In this document: one piece after another, positions 25,922 through 34,503 of the stretch | How the letters are laid out: each line of letters begins with the position of its first letter | Position numbering within the stretch: position 1 is the stretch's first letter | Source of the DNA: Cohnella algarum | GTDB lineage: Bacteria > Bacillota > Bacilli > Paenibacillales > Paenibacillaceae | NCBI RefSeq assembly: GCF_016937515.1 | Contig: NZ_JAFHKM010000002.1 | Span: 4,769,001-4,833,000, forward strand | Direction of reading: 5' to 3' | Length of the DNA: 64,000 nt | The notes under the pieces: model-generated | What the model was told of the DNA's origin: nothing | The model's database searches: none | What the model saw: only the letters and a program-made list of their open reading frames with translations | Position numbers and translations under genes: made by a program

Positions 25922-27153
25922 ATCACCTGGTGAACGCATCGTTGCCCGAGCAAGTCGACCGGCGTATTCATCTGACGCTTGATCAGCTCAAAAGAACTCG
26001 CAAAAAATCGTTCGGGCTTCGATTCGGCACGACGGCGGCAGCGGCAGTCCTGGTTCTCTCCTTCGGACTGACGGCTCTGTCTCCGGCATTTGCCGAGGCG
26101 ATGAAATCGATTCCCGTCATCGGCTCCGTATTCGAGCTGGTCGGCGACGTCGGCACGAAACGAGGAAGCCAATTGAATTTGACGACGAACGTGGGCCGGC
26201 AGATTCAAATCGATGATTATGCCATGACGATTACCGAGAGCCTTTACGACGGCTCGAGCATCAGCCTGGGCTTGATTGCGCCGGCCGATGCGAAGGATCC
26301 GATGGGATTCGTAAAAGATGTGACGTTCTCGGTCGACGGGAAAAGGCTGCCAAGCTTCTCCGGGGGAGCCAGCACGAAAATATTGGACGACGGAACGTAT
26401 GCGGGAACGTTAAGCCTTCATGTGGACGATCCGCTGCCCGACGCCTTTACGCTTGGCATCTTGTCTCGCGACGAAGCCGCGATCTATGCCGAGATTCCCG
26501 TCGAGCGCAAGGGCGAAAATCAATTGTTCGCAATCGCCCAGACCGGAACCTGGAACGATGTCGAAGTCGAATATGAGGACATGGCTTTGTACCCGACTTC
26601 AACGAAACTTTCCTTTCGGCTTCGCGGAACGGATTCACCGTTTTGGGAATTCAAGGTGCAGGATGACCAGGGGCGCGTTCTACAGCCTATCGGCGGTCAC
26701 GGCGGCGGAACCTCGGATGACAAACATTACGTGTATGACTTCGAACCGCTCGAAACCGTGCCTGAGAGCTTGACGATCACACCCTATCTCGTCGGTTCCG
26801 ATTCCACGACCCGAATAGACGGAGAATGGAATGGGACGCCGATCACGTTATCCCAAGGGAAGGCTGGTTCCGTAACCGTCGTAGATCAGAAATTCGAAGA
26901 CGACAACTTAACGCTTACTTACGAAGTCGAGGGAGAACGCCTATTCGAGCAGGCGAATGAAATCTGGCTTGAGGACGAAAAGGGAAAGCCGTTCGATAAG
27001 GGGACGCCTATTCGCATCCAGGGCCGCGATCACAGATATCAACTGACATTTTCTAACGTAAGGAAAACCGATTCCGTTTTCCTTTCCACGCCTCGGTTTA
27101 ACGCTCCCGTTTACCTGGAGGAGCTGGCGGTTGTCGTAGATTTGGAGGGTTAA
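25897..27153 (+). CDS. DUF4179 membrane protein, probable anti-sigma partner
   Basis: 418 residues. A short cytoplasmic N-terminus (EKWERELNHLVNASLPEQVD) is followed by one membrane segment at about residues 47-64 and an extracytoplasmic DUF4179 domain (SIPVIGSVFELVGDVGTKRG) with a beta-rich DUF5643-like C-terminal part. Start at the ATG at 25897 behind AGGAGGG. Being co-encoded with an ECF sigma factor, it most likely holds that factor at the membrane and senses an envelope signal. This role is inferred from context. Confidence 0.88.
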   Translation: MEKWERELNHLVNASLPEQVDRRIHLTLDQLKRTRKKSFGLRFGTTAAAAVLVLSFGLTALSPAFAEAMKSIPVIGSVFELVGDVGTKRGSQLNLTTNVGRQIQIDDYAMTITESLYDGSSISLGLIAPADAKDPMGFVKDVTFSVDGKRLPSFSGGASTKILDDGTYAGTLSLHVDDPLPDAFTLGILSRDEAAIYAEIPVERKGENQLFAIAQTGTWNDVEVEYEDMALYPTSTKLSFRLRGTDSPFWEFKVQDDQGRVLQPIGGHGGGTSDDKHYVYDFEPLETVPESLTITPYLVGSDSTTRIDGEWNGTPITLSQGKAGSVTVVDQKFEDDNLTLTYEVEGERLFEQANEIWLEDEKGKPFDKGTPIRIQGRDHRYQLTFSNVRKTDSVFLSTPRFNAPVYLEELAVVVDLEG

Positions 27154-27192
27154 AGACCGATCCCTTAAATATTAATGTCATTAAACTTTAGT

Positions 27193-27220
27193 GCCGTCAA
27201 TTCATTTGACGGCTTTTTTT
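27193..27220 (+). terminator. Terminator of the sigma/DUF4179 operon
   Basis: GCCGTCAA, loop TTCAT-type, TTGACGGC, then TTTTTTT. Confidence 0.93.
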
Positions 27221-27240
27221 GCCGATTTTCAAACGATTAT

Positions 27241-27306
27241 TCAAATGATGGTTTGACTGAAAGATAATCGCTATGTTACGATCGCAATAATCAAGCCATC
27301 GTTTGA
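27241..27306 (+). promoter_or_regulatory. cadC-cadA promoter with two CadC operator sites
   Basis: Two 16-bp sites, TCAAATGATGGTTTGA (27241-27256) and TCAAGCCATCGTTTGA (27291-27306), share the TCAA-N8-TTGA form of the known cad operator and flank the promoter (TTGACT at 27253-27258, 18-base spacer, TACGAT at 27277-27282). Their centres are 50 bases apart. Metal binding by CadC would release both. Confidence 0.8.
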
Positions 27307-27322
27307 GTGTCGGAGGTGCCGA

Positions 27323-27691
27323 GTGAAAGACAGCTGCGAAATTTATTGTTATGACGAGCCGAAAGTGCGAAAGGTACAACATGCTCTCCAGCGGCAGGAT
27401 ATCCCGGGCATGGTCAGGATCTTTAAAGTGCTCGCGGACGAGACCCGCATGAAAATCGCGTTCGCCCTGTGCATGGAAGATGAACTATGCGTGTGCGACG
27501 TGGCCCATATTATCGGTTCCACGCTGGCAACGGCGTCGCATCATCTGCGCATGCTAAGGCAGCTCGGATTGGCCAAATTCCGCAAGGAAGGGAAGCTGGT
27601 TTTCTACTCCCTGGAGGACGATCATATACGTGACATCCTTTTGCTTTCTTCAACCCATAGCAAGGAGTTGACGGCGCATGCCACAACATGA
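27323..27691 (+). CDS. cadC: CadC, ArsR/SmtB-family metal-responsive repressor
   Basis: 122 residues, GTG start 4 bases after GGAGGTG. Ligands of the CadC thiol site are all visible: Cys5 and Cys9 in the N-terminal arm ([11 protein letters not shown]) and Cys56/Cys58 in [10 protein letters not shown], matching Cys7/11/58/60 of plasmid pI258 CadC, which bind Cd, Pb or Zn. The winged helix follows ([20 protein letters not shown]). It overlaps cadA by 14 bases and has operator sites in its promoter. Confidence 0.95.
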   Translation: MKDSCEIYCYDEPKVRKVQHALQRQDIPGMVRIFKVLADETRMKIAFALCMEDELCVCDVAHIIGSTLATASHHLRMLRQLGLAKFRKEGKLVFYSLEDDHIRDILLLSSTHSKELTAHATT

Positions 27692-29792
27692 GGAAGAAGA
27701 CAAACAGGTTTACCGCGTACAAGGATTCACCTGTGCGAATTGTGCCGGCATTTTTGAAAAAAACGTAAAAAGCTTGCCGGGCGTTGCAGATGCCCAGGTG
27801 AATTTCGGCGCGTCCAAAATCACGGTATTCGGAAACGCGACCGTAGAGGAGCTGGAAAAAGCCGGCGCGTTTGAACATCTGAAAGTCGTCCCGGAAAAAC
27901 AACGGTTCGCGGAGAAAAAAGAACCTTTTTGGAAAACGAACGGGAACGTGCTGTTTTCGGTCCTCTTGACGGCCGCGGGATATCTCCTTGCCTTCGCTTA
28001 CGGGGAAGAAAGCCGGCTGTCCGCGCTCGTTTTCGGAGTTGCGATTCTCGTCGGCGGTTACGGGCTTTTTCGGAAAGGGATCAAAAATCTGTTTCGTCTC
28101 CAGTTCGACATGAACACGCTGATGACGGTGGCGATCGTCGGCGCGGCCGGCATCGGAGAGTGGGGGGAAGGCGCCGTCGTCGTGGCGCTTTTTGCGGTAA
28201 GCGAAGCGCTCGAGCGCTTTTCGATGCAAAAGGCGCGTCAATCCATTCGTGCGTTAATGGATATTTCGCCCAAGGAAGCGCTGATCCGGCGCGGCTCCGC
28301 CGAGTTGGCGGTGAGCGTCGAGGATATCCGGGTCGGGGACGTCATGATCGTCAAGCCGGGTCAAAAGCTCGCCATGGACGGCGTCGTCGTCAAAGGGACG
28401 TCGACGGTCGATCAGGCCGCGATTACGGGAGAATCCGTGCCCGTTGCCAAGGACGTTGACGACGAAGTCTTCGCCGGCACGCTGAACGGGGAGGGATTGC
28501 TCGAGGTCAAGGTTACGAAGCGCGTCGAGGATACGACGATCTCCAAAATCATTCACCTCGTGGAAGAGGCGCAAGCCGAACGGGCGCCGTCGCAAGCGTT
28601 CGTAGACCGGTTCGCCCGCTATTACACGCCGGCGATCATGGCTCTGGCCATCGGAATCGCCGTTTTTCCGCCGTTGTTCGCCGGAGAATGGGGAGAGTGG
28701 ATTTATCGCGGACTGTCGCTGCTTGTGGTGGGGTGTCCGTGCGCCCTGGTCATTTCCACCCCCGTTTCCATCGTCACCGCAATCGGCAATGCGGCCCGAA
28801 ACGGAGTGTTGATCAAAGGCGGCATCCATCTCGAGGAAGCAGGGCGCATTTCGGCGGTGGCGTTCGATAAAACGGGCACGTTGACCAAGGGAATCCCGGA
28901 AGTAACGGACATGGAATCGTTCGGCGGGAGAGACGAAAGGGAGATGCTCGCGATTGCCACCGGCATGGAAAAAGGCTCCCAGCATCCGTTGGCGTCGGCG
29001 ATCGCGAGGAAAGCCGCTCAAGCGGGCATCGAACGCCCGCTATCCGTTGACGGCTTCCGCTCGATAACGGGCAAAGGCATCCAGGCGCTGGTAAACGGAC
29101 AGATGCATTATACGGGCAGTCCCAAGCTTTTCGATGAGCTCGGCTCGGAGTTTCCCGGCTCGGCGCGCGAGCGAATCCAAACGCTGCAAAGCGAGGGAAA
29201 AACCGTGATGGCGCTGGGCACGAAGCAAGCCGTGATGGCCTTGTTCGCGGTGGCCGACGCGGTGCGGGATTCGAGCAAAGCCGTCATCGAAGAGCTTCGT
29301 TCGATGGGGATTCGAAAGACGATCATGTTGACGGGCGACAATGAAGCGACGGCGAAATCGATCGGCAATCAATTGGGCGTGGCGGAGGTTCAAGCGGAAT
29401 TGCTTCCCCAGGAAAAGCTTGAAATGATCAAGAAGCTGCGGCTGAGCTACCCGAGCGTGGCCATGGTCGGCGACGGCGTAAACGATGCGCCCGCGCTTGC
29501 CGCTTCCTCGGTCGGCATCGCGATGGGCGGAGCGGGGACGGACGCAGCGCTCGAGACCGCCGACATCGCGTTGCTGGCAGACGATTTGCGAAAGCTTCCC
29601 TTCGCGATCCGTTTAAGCAAAAAAACGCTCGCGGTAATTAAACAAAACGTGGCGTTTTCGCTGGGAATCAAGCTGCTGGCGTTAGCGCTGATCGTGCCGG
29701 GCTGGCTGACGCTATGGTTGGCGATTCTCGCCGACATGGGAGCGACGCTGATCGTGACGCTCAACAGCCTGCGGCTGTTGAGGACCAAATAA
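27678..29792 (+). CDS. cadA: Cadmium/zinc/lead-exporting P1B-type ATPase CadA
   Basis: 704 residues, family length. One N-terminal metal domain with CxxC at Cys19-Cys22 (GFTCANCAG); transmembrane CPC at 353-355 ([11 protein letters not shown]), which marks P1B-2 Zn/Cd/Pb exporters; phosphorylation Asp397 (DKTGTLT); TGES (TGESVP), and hinge [10 protein letters not shown]. It pumps the metal out across the membrane with ATP. Start ATG at 27678 behind AAGGAG, coupled to cadC. Confidence 0.97.
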   Translation: MPQHEEEDKQVYRVQGFTCANCAGIFEKNVKSLPGVADAQVNFGASKITVFGNATVEELEKAGAFEHLKVVPEKQRFAEKKEPFWKTNGNVLFSVLLTAAGYLLAFAYGEESRLSALVFGVAILVGGYGLFRKGIKNLFRLQFDMNTLMTVAIVGAAGIGEWGEGAVVVALFAVSEALERFSMQKARQSIRALMDISPKEALIRRGSAELAVSVEDIRVGDVMIVKPGQKLAMDGVVVKGTSTVDQAAITGESVPVAKDVDDEVFAGTLNGEGLLEVKVTKRVEDTTISKIIHLVEEAQAERAPSQAFVDRFARYYTPAIMALAIGIAVFPPLFAGEWGEWIYRGLSLLVVGCPCALVISTPVSIVTAIGNAARNGVLIKGGIHLEEAGRISAVAFDKTGTLTKGIPEVTDMESFGGRDEREMLAIATGMEKGSQHPLASAIARKAAQAGIERPLSVDGFRSITGKGIQALVNGQMHYTGSPKLFDELGSEFPGSARERIQTLQSEGKTVMALGTKQAVMALFAVADAVRDSSKAVIEELRSMGIRKTIMLTGDNEATAKSIGNQLGVAEVQAELLPQEKLEMIKKLRLSYPSVAMVGDGVNDAPALAASSVGIAMGGAGTDAALETADIALLADDLRKLPFAIRLSKKTLAVIKQNVAFSLGIKLLALALIVPGWLTLWLAILADMGATLIVTLNSLRLLRTK

Positions 29793-29802
29793 GGGCCGGA
29801 TA

Positions 29803-29973
29803 TGCCCGCGGATCCGAATCATCCAATGACGGACGACGTGAAGGATCGCGTCATGCATGCGCATTTGCAGGTCGGCGATACGAGTCTCGTGTTCTCCGAT
29901 ACGTTCCCGGGCATGCCTTATCAGCCAGGCGGCCGGGAGAGCAGCAACCGTAACTTGCACAGATTGACATAAG
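29803..29973 (+). pseudogene. Remnant of a PhnB/VOC-family protein
   Basis: 56 codons matching the central part of PhnB-like glyoxalase-fold proteins (NHPMTDDVKDRVMHAHLQVG, then DTSLVFSDTFPGMPYQPGG). The N-terminal half of the domain is missing (cadA ends 10 bases upstream) and the C-terminus departs from the family after PGGRES. There is no ribosome site. It ends 7 bases before a terminator. Confidence 0.75.
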
Positions 29974-29980
29974 ACGAAGA

Positions 29981-30006
29981 ATCCGCGGAATCCGCGGATT
30001 TTTTGT
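29981..30006 (+). terminator. Terminator after the VOC remnant, probably serving cadCA
   Basis: AATCCGCGG, loop AAT, CCGCGGATT, then TTTTG. Confidence 0.85.
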
Positions 30007-30313
30007 TTGCAAAATTCGCGCTCCATCGCCGAGTGTTCGCGACGGACACGAAGAAGTTCGGTCTAACCACCGAGCAATTCGGCCTCCTCTTTCATCGGCG
30101 CGACCGCGCGCATCGACCAGCTCCGAGCGGAGGATGTGAGCGAAAGTTCGGAGGACAGCAATGCGGCTGTCCGATTTTTGACGCAACAAGCGCCTTTCAA
30201 GCCGAGTTGACATCCTCCGAGGAAGAAGCGCTCGCAACCATGGACAAGGACGATAACGGCATGGTGATCGTCGTACCGCCCGTTCTGCAAACCGCCGCGC
30301 CCGAACCGAGCGG
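30007..30313. other. Intergenic stretch without a supported gene
   Basis: Short open frames exist on both strands, but none has a ribosome site, a family match or a terminator. It lies between the VOC remnant and the secreted-protein gene and may be decayed coding sequence. Confidence 0.5.
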
Positions 30314-30985
30314 TTATGCCTTGATTTCAATGGTGCCGGCCTGTTCCGCTCCGTTCATGCCGGCATGGTAGACGATAAGCTGCTTGTTCTCGTCTTCGAC
30401 GACGAGATAGGGGCAGCAATCGAACAGGATGAGGCCGCGCAGCTTGCCTTTGATGCGGATCGATTCATGGTAGCCTTTCGTCAGGTCGCCGAAATCGTTG
30501 GCCGTATAAGCGATCGCTTCGTCTCCTTTTTGCGCCGCGTAATGGTGCTTCGTTTTGCTGAAGATCAGCGATTTCGCCTTGTTGAACACGCGGCCGCTGT
30601 AATATTCCTCGATCGTGTCCTGCTCCTTGCCTTTCGCGAATTCCGGCCACAGGTCGCTGTAGACGTTGTAGGCGCCGGAATTGTCGTTGTTGACCAGAAT
30701 GAACGGCACCTGCATGGGGCCGAAGGGCAGTACGAACAGGTCGAGCAGTTCGCCGTCATGGTATTTGCCGTTCGTCTGGAACAGCTGGCCATTCTTGTCA
30801 TGGACGAATATTTTCTTGCCGAATTGCAGGGCGGCGAAGTCGCCCTCGGTTTCAAGCTTCGTCGGAGGGCTCTGCGAATCGGCGGCGGCCGCCCCGGATG
30901 CTTCGGCGGCTTTTGCCGTCAGCGGTACGGCCAACAGCGCTGCGGCTGCGGCTGCGGAAATCAGTTTGCGAGTACGTGTTTTCAT
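30314..30985 (-). CDS. Secreted protein of unknown function
   Basis: 223 residues with a clear Sec signal peptide (LISAAAAAALLAVPLTAKA, cleavage after about residue 27). The mature part is beta-rich with no recognised catalytic motif; two adjacent cysteines occur late (FDCCPYLVVED). The ATG at 30985 follows AAGGGAGA. I do not recognise the family. A terminator-like hairpin lies in its upstream region on the same strand (31021-31045). Confidence 0.75.
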   Translation of the reverse strand: MKTRTRKLISAAAAAALLAVPLTAKAAEASGAAAADSQSPPTKLETEGDFAALQFGKKIFVHDKNGQLFQTNGKYHDGELLDLFVLPFGPMQVPFILVNNDNSGAYNVYSDLWPEFAKGKEQDTIEEYYSGRVFNKAKSLIFSKTKHHYAAQKGDEAIAYTANDFGDLTKGYHESIRIKGKLRGLILFDCCPYLVVEDENKQLIVYHAGMNGAEQAGTIEIKA

Positions 30986-31020
30986 GTGCGTGCATTCTCC
31001 CTTGCTTTTGGATGTGGAAT

Positions 31021-31045
31021 AAAAAAACCTTTACCATCGTAAAGG
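31021..31045 (-). terminator. Intrinsic terminator upstream of the secreted-protein gene
   Basis: On the minus strand CCTTTAC, loop GATG, GTAAAGG, then TTTTTTT, only about 36 bases before that gene's start. A second hairpin (TGTAAT / ATTACA, 31063-31078) precedes it. It is either an attenuator in the leader or the end of a lost upstream transcript. Confidence 0.7.
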
Positions 31046-31181
31046 CCGATAGATTTTTCGTCTGTAATCCGAATTACAAATCGCAATGTTTTCGGTAAAG
31101 ATCCCATAATCGGGAAAATGGTCCTAATCACGCATGGGATAGGACATGCTCGGCAGCGCGGCCAAAGTCGGAATTTGCGCG

Positions 31182-31210
31182 TTGACATAACGAGGGCGGT
31201 ATGCCATACT
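31182..31210 (+). promoter_or_regulatory. Promoter of tyrS
   Basis: TTGACA (31182-31187), a 17-base spacer and CATACT (31205-31210). Transcription should start near 31217, inside the palindrome at 31215-31230. Confidence 0.8.
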
Positions 31211-31214
31211 GGGC

Positions 31215-31230
31215 TTACGAACGTTCGTAA
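31215..31230. promoter_or_regulatory. Perfect palindromic operator at the tyrS transcription start
   Basis: TTACGAACGTTCGTAA, a perfect 16-bp palindrome 5 bases after the -10 box. Its 12-bp core ACGAACGTTCGT is identical to that of the palindrome upstream of the TetR gene (33394-33409), the convergent neighbour of tyrS. Confidence 0.75.
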
Positions 31231-31284
31231 GTTTTATATTCGAAAAAGCGTTGATGGGTTTCCAAAGCGGCGCATCCCTTCTTC

Positions 31285-31458
31285 AGAGAGCCGATGATCG
31301 GTGCGAATCGGCGAACATGCGCTAGCGAATTACACCCCGGAGCTTCCTGCCGAACAGGACGGGACACGCCGTTATGTGATGAAGATGAAGGTCCGACGGA
31401 TCTTCGAAAAAGGATGGTACCGCGATCGAAGTCGCTCCTTTAGAGGAGCGGCTTTTTT
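31285..31458 (+). promoter_or_regulatory. Tyrosine T-box riboswitch
   Basis: The leader before tyrS has the T-box sequence AGGATGGTACCGCG at 31411-31424 and an intrinsic terminator at 31433-31458 (CGCTCCT, loop TTAG, AGGAGCG, then a T run). A UAC tyrosine specifier followed by A lies at 31331-31333 in the expected Stem I region. Uncharged tRNA-Tyr would pair with the specifier and with the T-box bulge, preventing termination. The Stem I 5' boundary is approximate. Confidence 0.9.
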
Positions 31459-31481
31459 GATTTCGAAAGGAGAGGGAACGA

Positions 31482-32741
31482 ATGAACCTCATCGACGATT
31501 TGCAGTTCAGAGGATTGATACATCAATGCACCGATTGGGAAGGGTTAAAAGCGAAGCTGGACAAGGGGAACGTCCGCTTGTACGCGGGATTTGACCCGAC
31601 CGCGGGCAGCTTGCACATCGGACATTTGCTGCCGATCCTGACGTTGAAACGGTTTCAGCTCGCCGGCCATACGCCGTTTGCGCTTGTCGGCGGCGCAACG
31701 GGGCTGATCGGAGACCCGACGGGACGATCGGCGGAACGGCCGGTCAACAACAAGGAAACGGTCGAGCATTGGACGCAAAGCATCCGGGAACAATTGTCAA
31801 CGTTTCTGGATTTCGAATCCGCAACCCATCCGGCCCGGGTATTCAATAATTACGATTGGTTCGCCTCCGTCAACGTCGTCGAGTTTTTAAGGGAGATCGG
31901 CACGCGTTTCACCGTCAACTACATGCTTGGCAAAGAAACGGTCGAGTCGCGGCTGCAGCACGGCATTTCCTTTGCCGAAATGAGTTACATGCTGCTACAG
32001 GCGTACGATTTTCAATTTCTTCTTCGGGAATACGATTGCTGCTTGCAGATCGGCGGCAGCGATCAGTGGGGAAATATTACGGCAGGCTTGGGGCTGATCG
32101 ACAAGCTGGGCGGCGGCAAGCGCGCGTACGGGTTAACGATGCCGTTGATCATGAAGAGCGACGGGACGAAGTTCGGGAAGACCGCCGGCGGAGCCGTCTG
32201 GCTCGATCCCAAGCTGACGTCTCCATACGAGTTCTACCAATTTTGGATCCAAACCGACGATGCGGACGTCATCCGTTTCCTGAACTATTTCACTTTCCTG
32301 AGCCATGAGGAAATTATCGAACTGGAACGAGCGGCTGCCGCAAATCCGGAAGCGCGCGAGGCGCAGCGAATGCTTGCCTTCGAAGTGACGAAGCTCGTGC
32401 ACGGAGAAGCGGAAGCGGAGAGGTGCAGGAATCTATCAGGCGTTCTGTTTCGGGAGGAGCCCGCGGCGCTGACCGCGGAAGAATGGGAAAGGGCGCTTGC
32501 GGACATCCCGTCGGCAACGTTCGGCTCCGATCCGATCGCGTTGCTGGATTTGCTGATCGCCGCCAAGGCCGTTCCTTCGAAAAGGCAAGCCAGGGAAGAA
32601 ATCCGGGCCGGCGCCGTGACGATCAACGGGAAAAGGGTGACGGATCCGAATTTCATCATCGGGCCGGACGAGCGCATGCACGGACGCTTCGCGCTGATTC
32701 GGCGGGGAAAACGGAATGTATGGCTGGCGGCTTTCGATTAA
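31482..32741 (+). CDS. tyrS: Tyrosyl-tRNA synthetase
   Basis: 419 residues, class I synthetase that charges tRNA-Tyr. Seen: the HIGH-type motif (SLHIGHLLPIL near residue 43), YMLLQAYDF, QIGGSDQWGNI, the KMSKS-equivalent KFGKT (DGTKFGKTAGG), and a C-terminal S4-like RNA-binding domain (KAVPSKRQAREEIRAGAVTI). The start follows AAAGGAGAGGG. It is controlled by a T-box and very probably by a TetR repressor. It may be a second, TyrZ-like copy, because B. subtilis tyrZ is also paired with a regulator; a tree would decide. Confidence 0.97.
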   Translation: MNLIDDLQFRGLIHQCTDWEGLKAKLDKGNVRLYAGFDPTAGSLHIGHLLPILTLKRFQLAGHTPFALVGGATGLIGDPTGRSAERPVNNKETVEHWTQSIREQLSTFLDFESATHPARVFNNYDWFASVNVVEFLREIGTRFTVNYMLGKETVESRLQHGISFAEMSYMLLQAYDFQFLLREYDCCLQIGGSDQWGNITAGLGLIDKLGGGKRAYGLTMPLIMKSDGTKFGKTAGGAVWLDPKLTSPYEFYQFWIQTDDADVIRFLNYFTFLSHEEIIELERAAAANPEAREAQRMLAFEVTKLVHGEAEAERCRNLSGVLFREEPAALTAEEWERALADIPSATFGSDPIALLDLLIAAKAVPSKRQAREEIRAGAVTINGKRVTDPNFIIGPDERMHGRFALIRRGKRNVWLAAFD

Positions 32742-32794
32742 GGCGAGCGCCCTTCGGCGCGGGATTTGCGTCCCGCGCCTTAGAGGCGGGCTCT

Positions 32795-33370
32795 CTAGCG
32801 GATTCCCCGCCAAAAAACGTCCCAAGATGCCTGCAGACGCGCATCGAACGTCGTCGTCCCCGCGTAAATCAGTTCCACCAGCATCCCCTCGAGCATGTTC
32901 ATATAAGCGAACACGGCGGTGTCGACCGGGACTCCGGGCGCGATGGACGGGTCGCCAAGGATGCGCTCGCGAACCTTTCGGGCCAGATGCTCGAAGTAAC
33001 GGGCCACCGCATCCTCGACCTGTTCCGCCGGCTGATCCGGAACCATGAAGCCCGAGCAGAGAATCAGCCTCAGGTTCAAATCCTCCCGATAACGGCTCTT
33101 AAACTGTTCGATGAAGCGATAGAGCCGATCCCCGTCGGAATCTCCGGCGCTTGTCCGCTCGAAATAATCGTCGGCGAACGCCGTTTCCCGTGCGACGGCT
33201 TCCGCGAATACGGTCAAAAACAGGTCGTTTTTGCTTTTGAAGTGGGAATATAGCGATTGCTTCTTGATGCCGACTTCCTGCGCGATTTTATCCAGCGAAG
33301 CGGCTTCGTATCCTTTTAACGCAAACTGCTGAAGCGCGGCCGCTTTAATCGAATGGATCGTCAATGGCAT
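32795..33370 (-). CDS. TetR/AcrR-family regulator convergent to tyrS
   Basis: 191 residues with a canonical TetR helix-turn-helix (ALQQFALKGYEAASLDKIAQ, then GIKKQSLYSHFKSKNDLF). The ATG at 33370 lies 1 base after AGAGGA, too close; a TTG two codons later has 7-base spacing and may be the true start. A perfect palindrome sits upstream (33394-33409), and its core recurs at the tyrS start. No efflux or catabolic gene is adjacent other than tyrS and the divergent ABC transporter. Confidence 0.9.
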   Translation of the reverse strand: MPLTIHSIKAAALQQFALKGYEAASLDKIAQEVGIKKQSLYSHFKSKNDLFLTVFAEAVARETAFADDYFERTSAGDSDGDRLYRFIEQFKSRYREDLNLRLILCSGFMVPDQPAEQVEDAVARYFEHLARKVRERILGDPSIAPGVPVDTAVFAYMNMLEGMLVELIYAGTTTFDARLQASWDVFWRGIR

Positions 33371-33393
33371 ATCCTCTTTTCGTTCAAAATGAA

Positions 33394-33409
33394 TGACGAA
33401 CGTTCGTCA
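33394..33409. promoter_or_regulatory. Operator of the TetR gene
   Basis: TGACGAACGTTCGTCA, perfect 16-bp palindrome 24 bases upstream of the TetR start; shares ACGAACGTTCGT with 31215-31230. Confidence 0.75.
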
Positions 33410-33482
33410 GTCGGATTATCCGATAACGCCAGCCGGTTGTCAAGACTGAGCGGGCCCCTGCGCCCGACATCGATCCGATCCG

Positions 33483-33496
33483 TGAACGCGTTTCCA
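33483..33496. promoter_or_regulatory. CcpA (cre)-like site 1
   Basis: TGAACGCGTTTCCA matches TGNAANCGNWNNCA at all but one defined position. Located 110 bases before the first ABC permease. Confidence 0.45.
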
Positions 33497-33571
33497 ATCG
33501 ATGTTCTATTTTTCCCAATCATCGTTCCATAACAAGCGGGGCATTTGTTGCTAAGATAGTCCATGTGATCG

Positions 33572-33586
33572 TTGAAAGCGCAATCT
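33572..33586. promoter_or_regulatory. CcpA (cre)-like site 2
   Basis: TTGAAAGCGCAATCT matches WTGNAANCGNWNNCA except the last base; it lies in the leader just before the permease ribosome site, a typical roadblock position for catabolite repression. Confidence 0.55.
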
Positions 33587-33606
33587 TAGCAGCGGGGAGA
33601 GATTCA

Positions 33607-34494
33607 ATGCGAGAGAAAGGATGGAGCAGATTTGCAGGCGGGCTTTTCTTTACGGGTCCGGCGTTGGCGGTGTTCCTGGGCATTATCGTCATTCCGATCC
33701 TGATGAGCGTGTACTACAGCTTTTTTCATTGGGACGGCGTCTCGCCGATGGCGTTTGCCGGAGGGGACAATTATTTAAGGCTGGCGCAAGATCCCGTCGT
33801 CTGGCAGGCGCTCAAAAATTCGCTGTATCTGACGTTGGGAGCGCTGCTGATCCAACTGCCGGTCGGCTTGCTGCTTGCCGTGCTGCTCAGCGTAGGACTT
33901 AAAGGTTCAAACTTCTTGAAAACGGTTTATTTCACGCCGGTCATGCTGTCCACCGCGGTGCTCGGCATTTTGTGGGGGCAAATTTACGATCCGAATTTCG
34001 GTCTGCTGAACAGCCTGCTCGTGAATCTCGGATTGGAAAGCTGGGCGCACTCCTGGCTCGGAGACGAAAAAACGGCGCTCCTTTCCGTCATCGCCGTCGT
34101 CGCCTGGCAGTTTATCGGTTTTTACATCGTCGTTTATTTCGCGGCCTTGCAAAACATTTCCGACGAAGTGCTGGAAGCGGCGAGAGTGGAGGGAGCGAGC
34201 GAGTGGAGAATCTTTTTCCGGATTCGGATTCCGCTCATCTGGCCCGCCATTACCTTCACCGTTCTGAACTGCGTCATCAACTCGTTGAAATACTTCGACC
34301 TGATTTACATCATGACGAACGGCGGACCGAACCATGCCAGCGAAGTGCTGGCCAGCTACATGATGAATAACGCGTTCCGGCTCATGGATTACGGCTACGG
34401 CAGTACGATTTCGACCTTCTTGCTGGCATTCGGCCTCTTCCTTGCCCTGATCATTACGAAGGCGCTCGGCAAAGGGAACGCCAAATTCCAATAG
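33607..34494 (+). CDS. Carbohydrate ABC transporter permease (MalF/UgpA type)
   Basis: 295 residues with six membrane segments and the permease EAA loop (VLEAARVEGASEWRIFFRIR, near residue 195). I start at the ATG at 33607 after GGGGAGAG; the longer frame lacks a ribosome site. First gene of a CUT1-type sugar transporter: permease, permease, binding protein, then beta-xylosidase, so the substrate is most likely xylo-oligosaccharide or xyloside. As usual for CUT1 in this group, the ATPase is not encoded here and would be a shared MsmX-like protein. Confidence 0.95.
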   Translation: MREKGWSRFAGGLFFTGPALAVFLGIIVIPILMSVYYSFFHWDGVSPMAFAGGDNYLRLAQDPVVWQALKNSLYLTLGALLIQLPVGLLLAVLLSVGLKGSNFLKTVYFTPVMLSTAVLGILWGQIYDPNFGLLNSLLVNLGLESWAHSWLGDEKTALLSVIAVVAWQFIGFYIVVYFAALQNISDEVLEAARVEGASEWRIFFRIRIPLIWPAITFTVLNCVINSLKYFDLIYIMTNGGPNHASEVLASYMMNNAFRLMDYGYGSTISTFLLAFGLFLALIITKALGKGNAKFQ

Positions 34495-34503
34495 GAGAGG
34501 AGA

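Noticed and set aside
30063..30290. A 75-codon minus-strand frame, and an overlapping 122-codon plus-strand frame
   Set aside because: Neither has a ribosome site, recognised family or terminator; they overlap each other and cannot be separated from chance.
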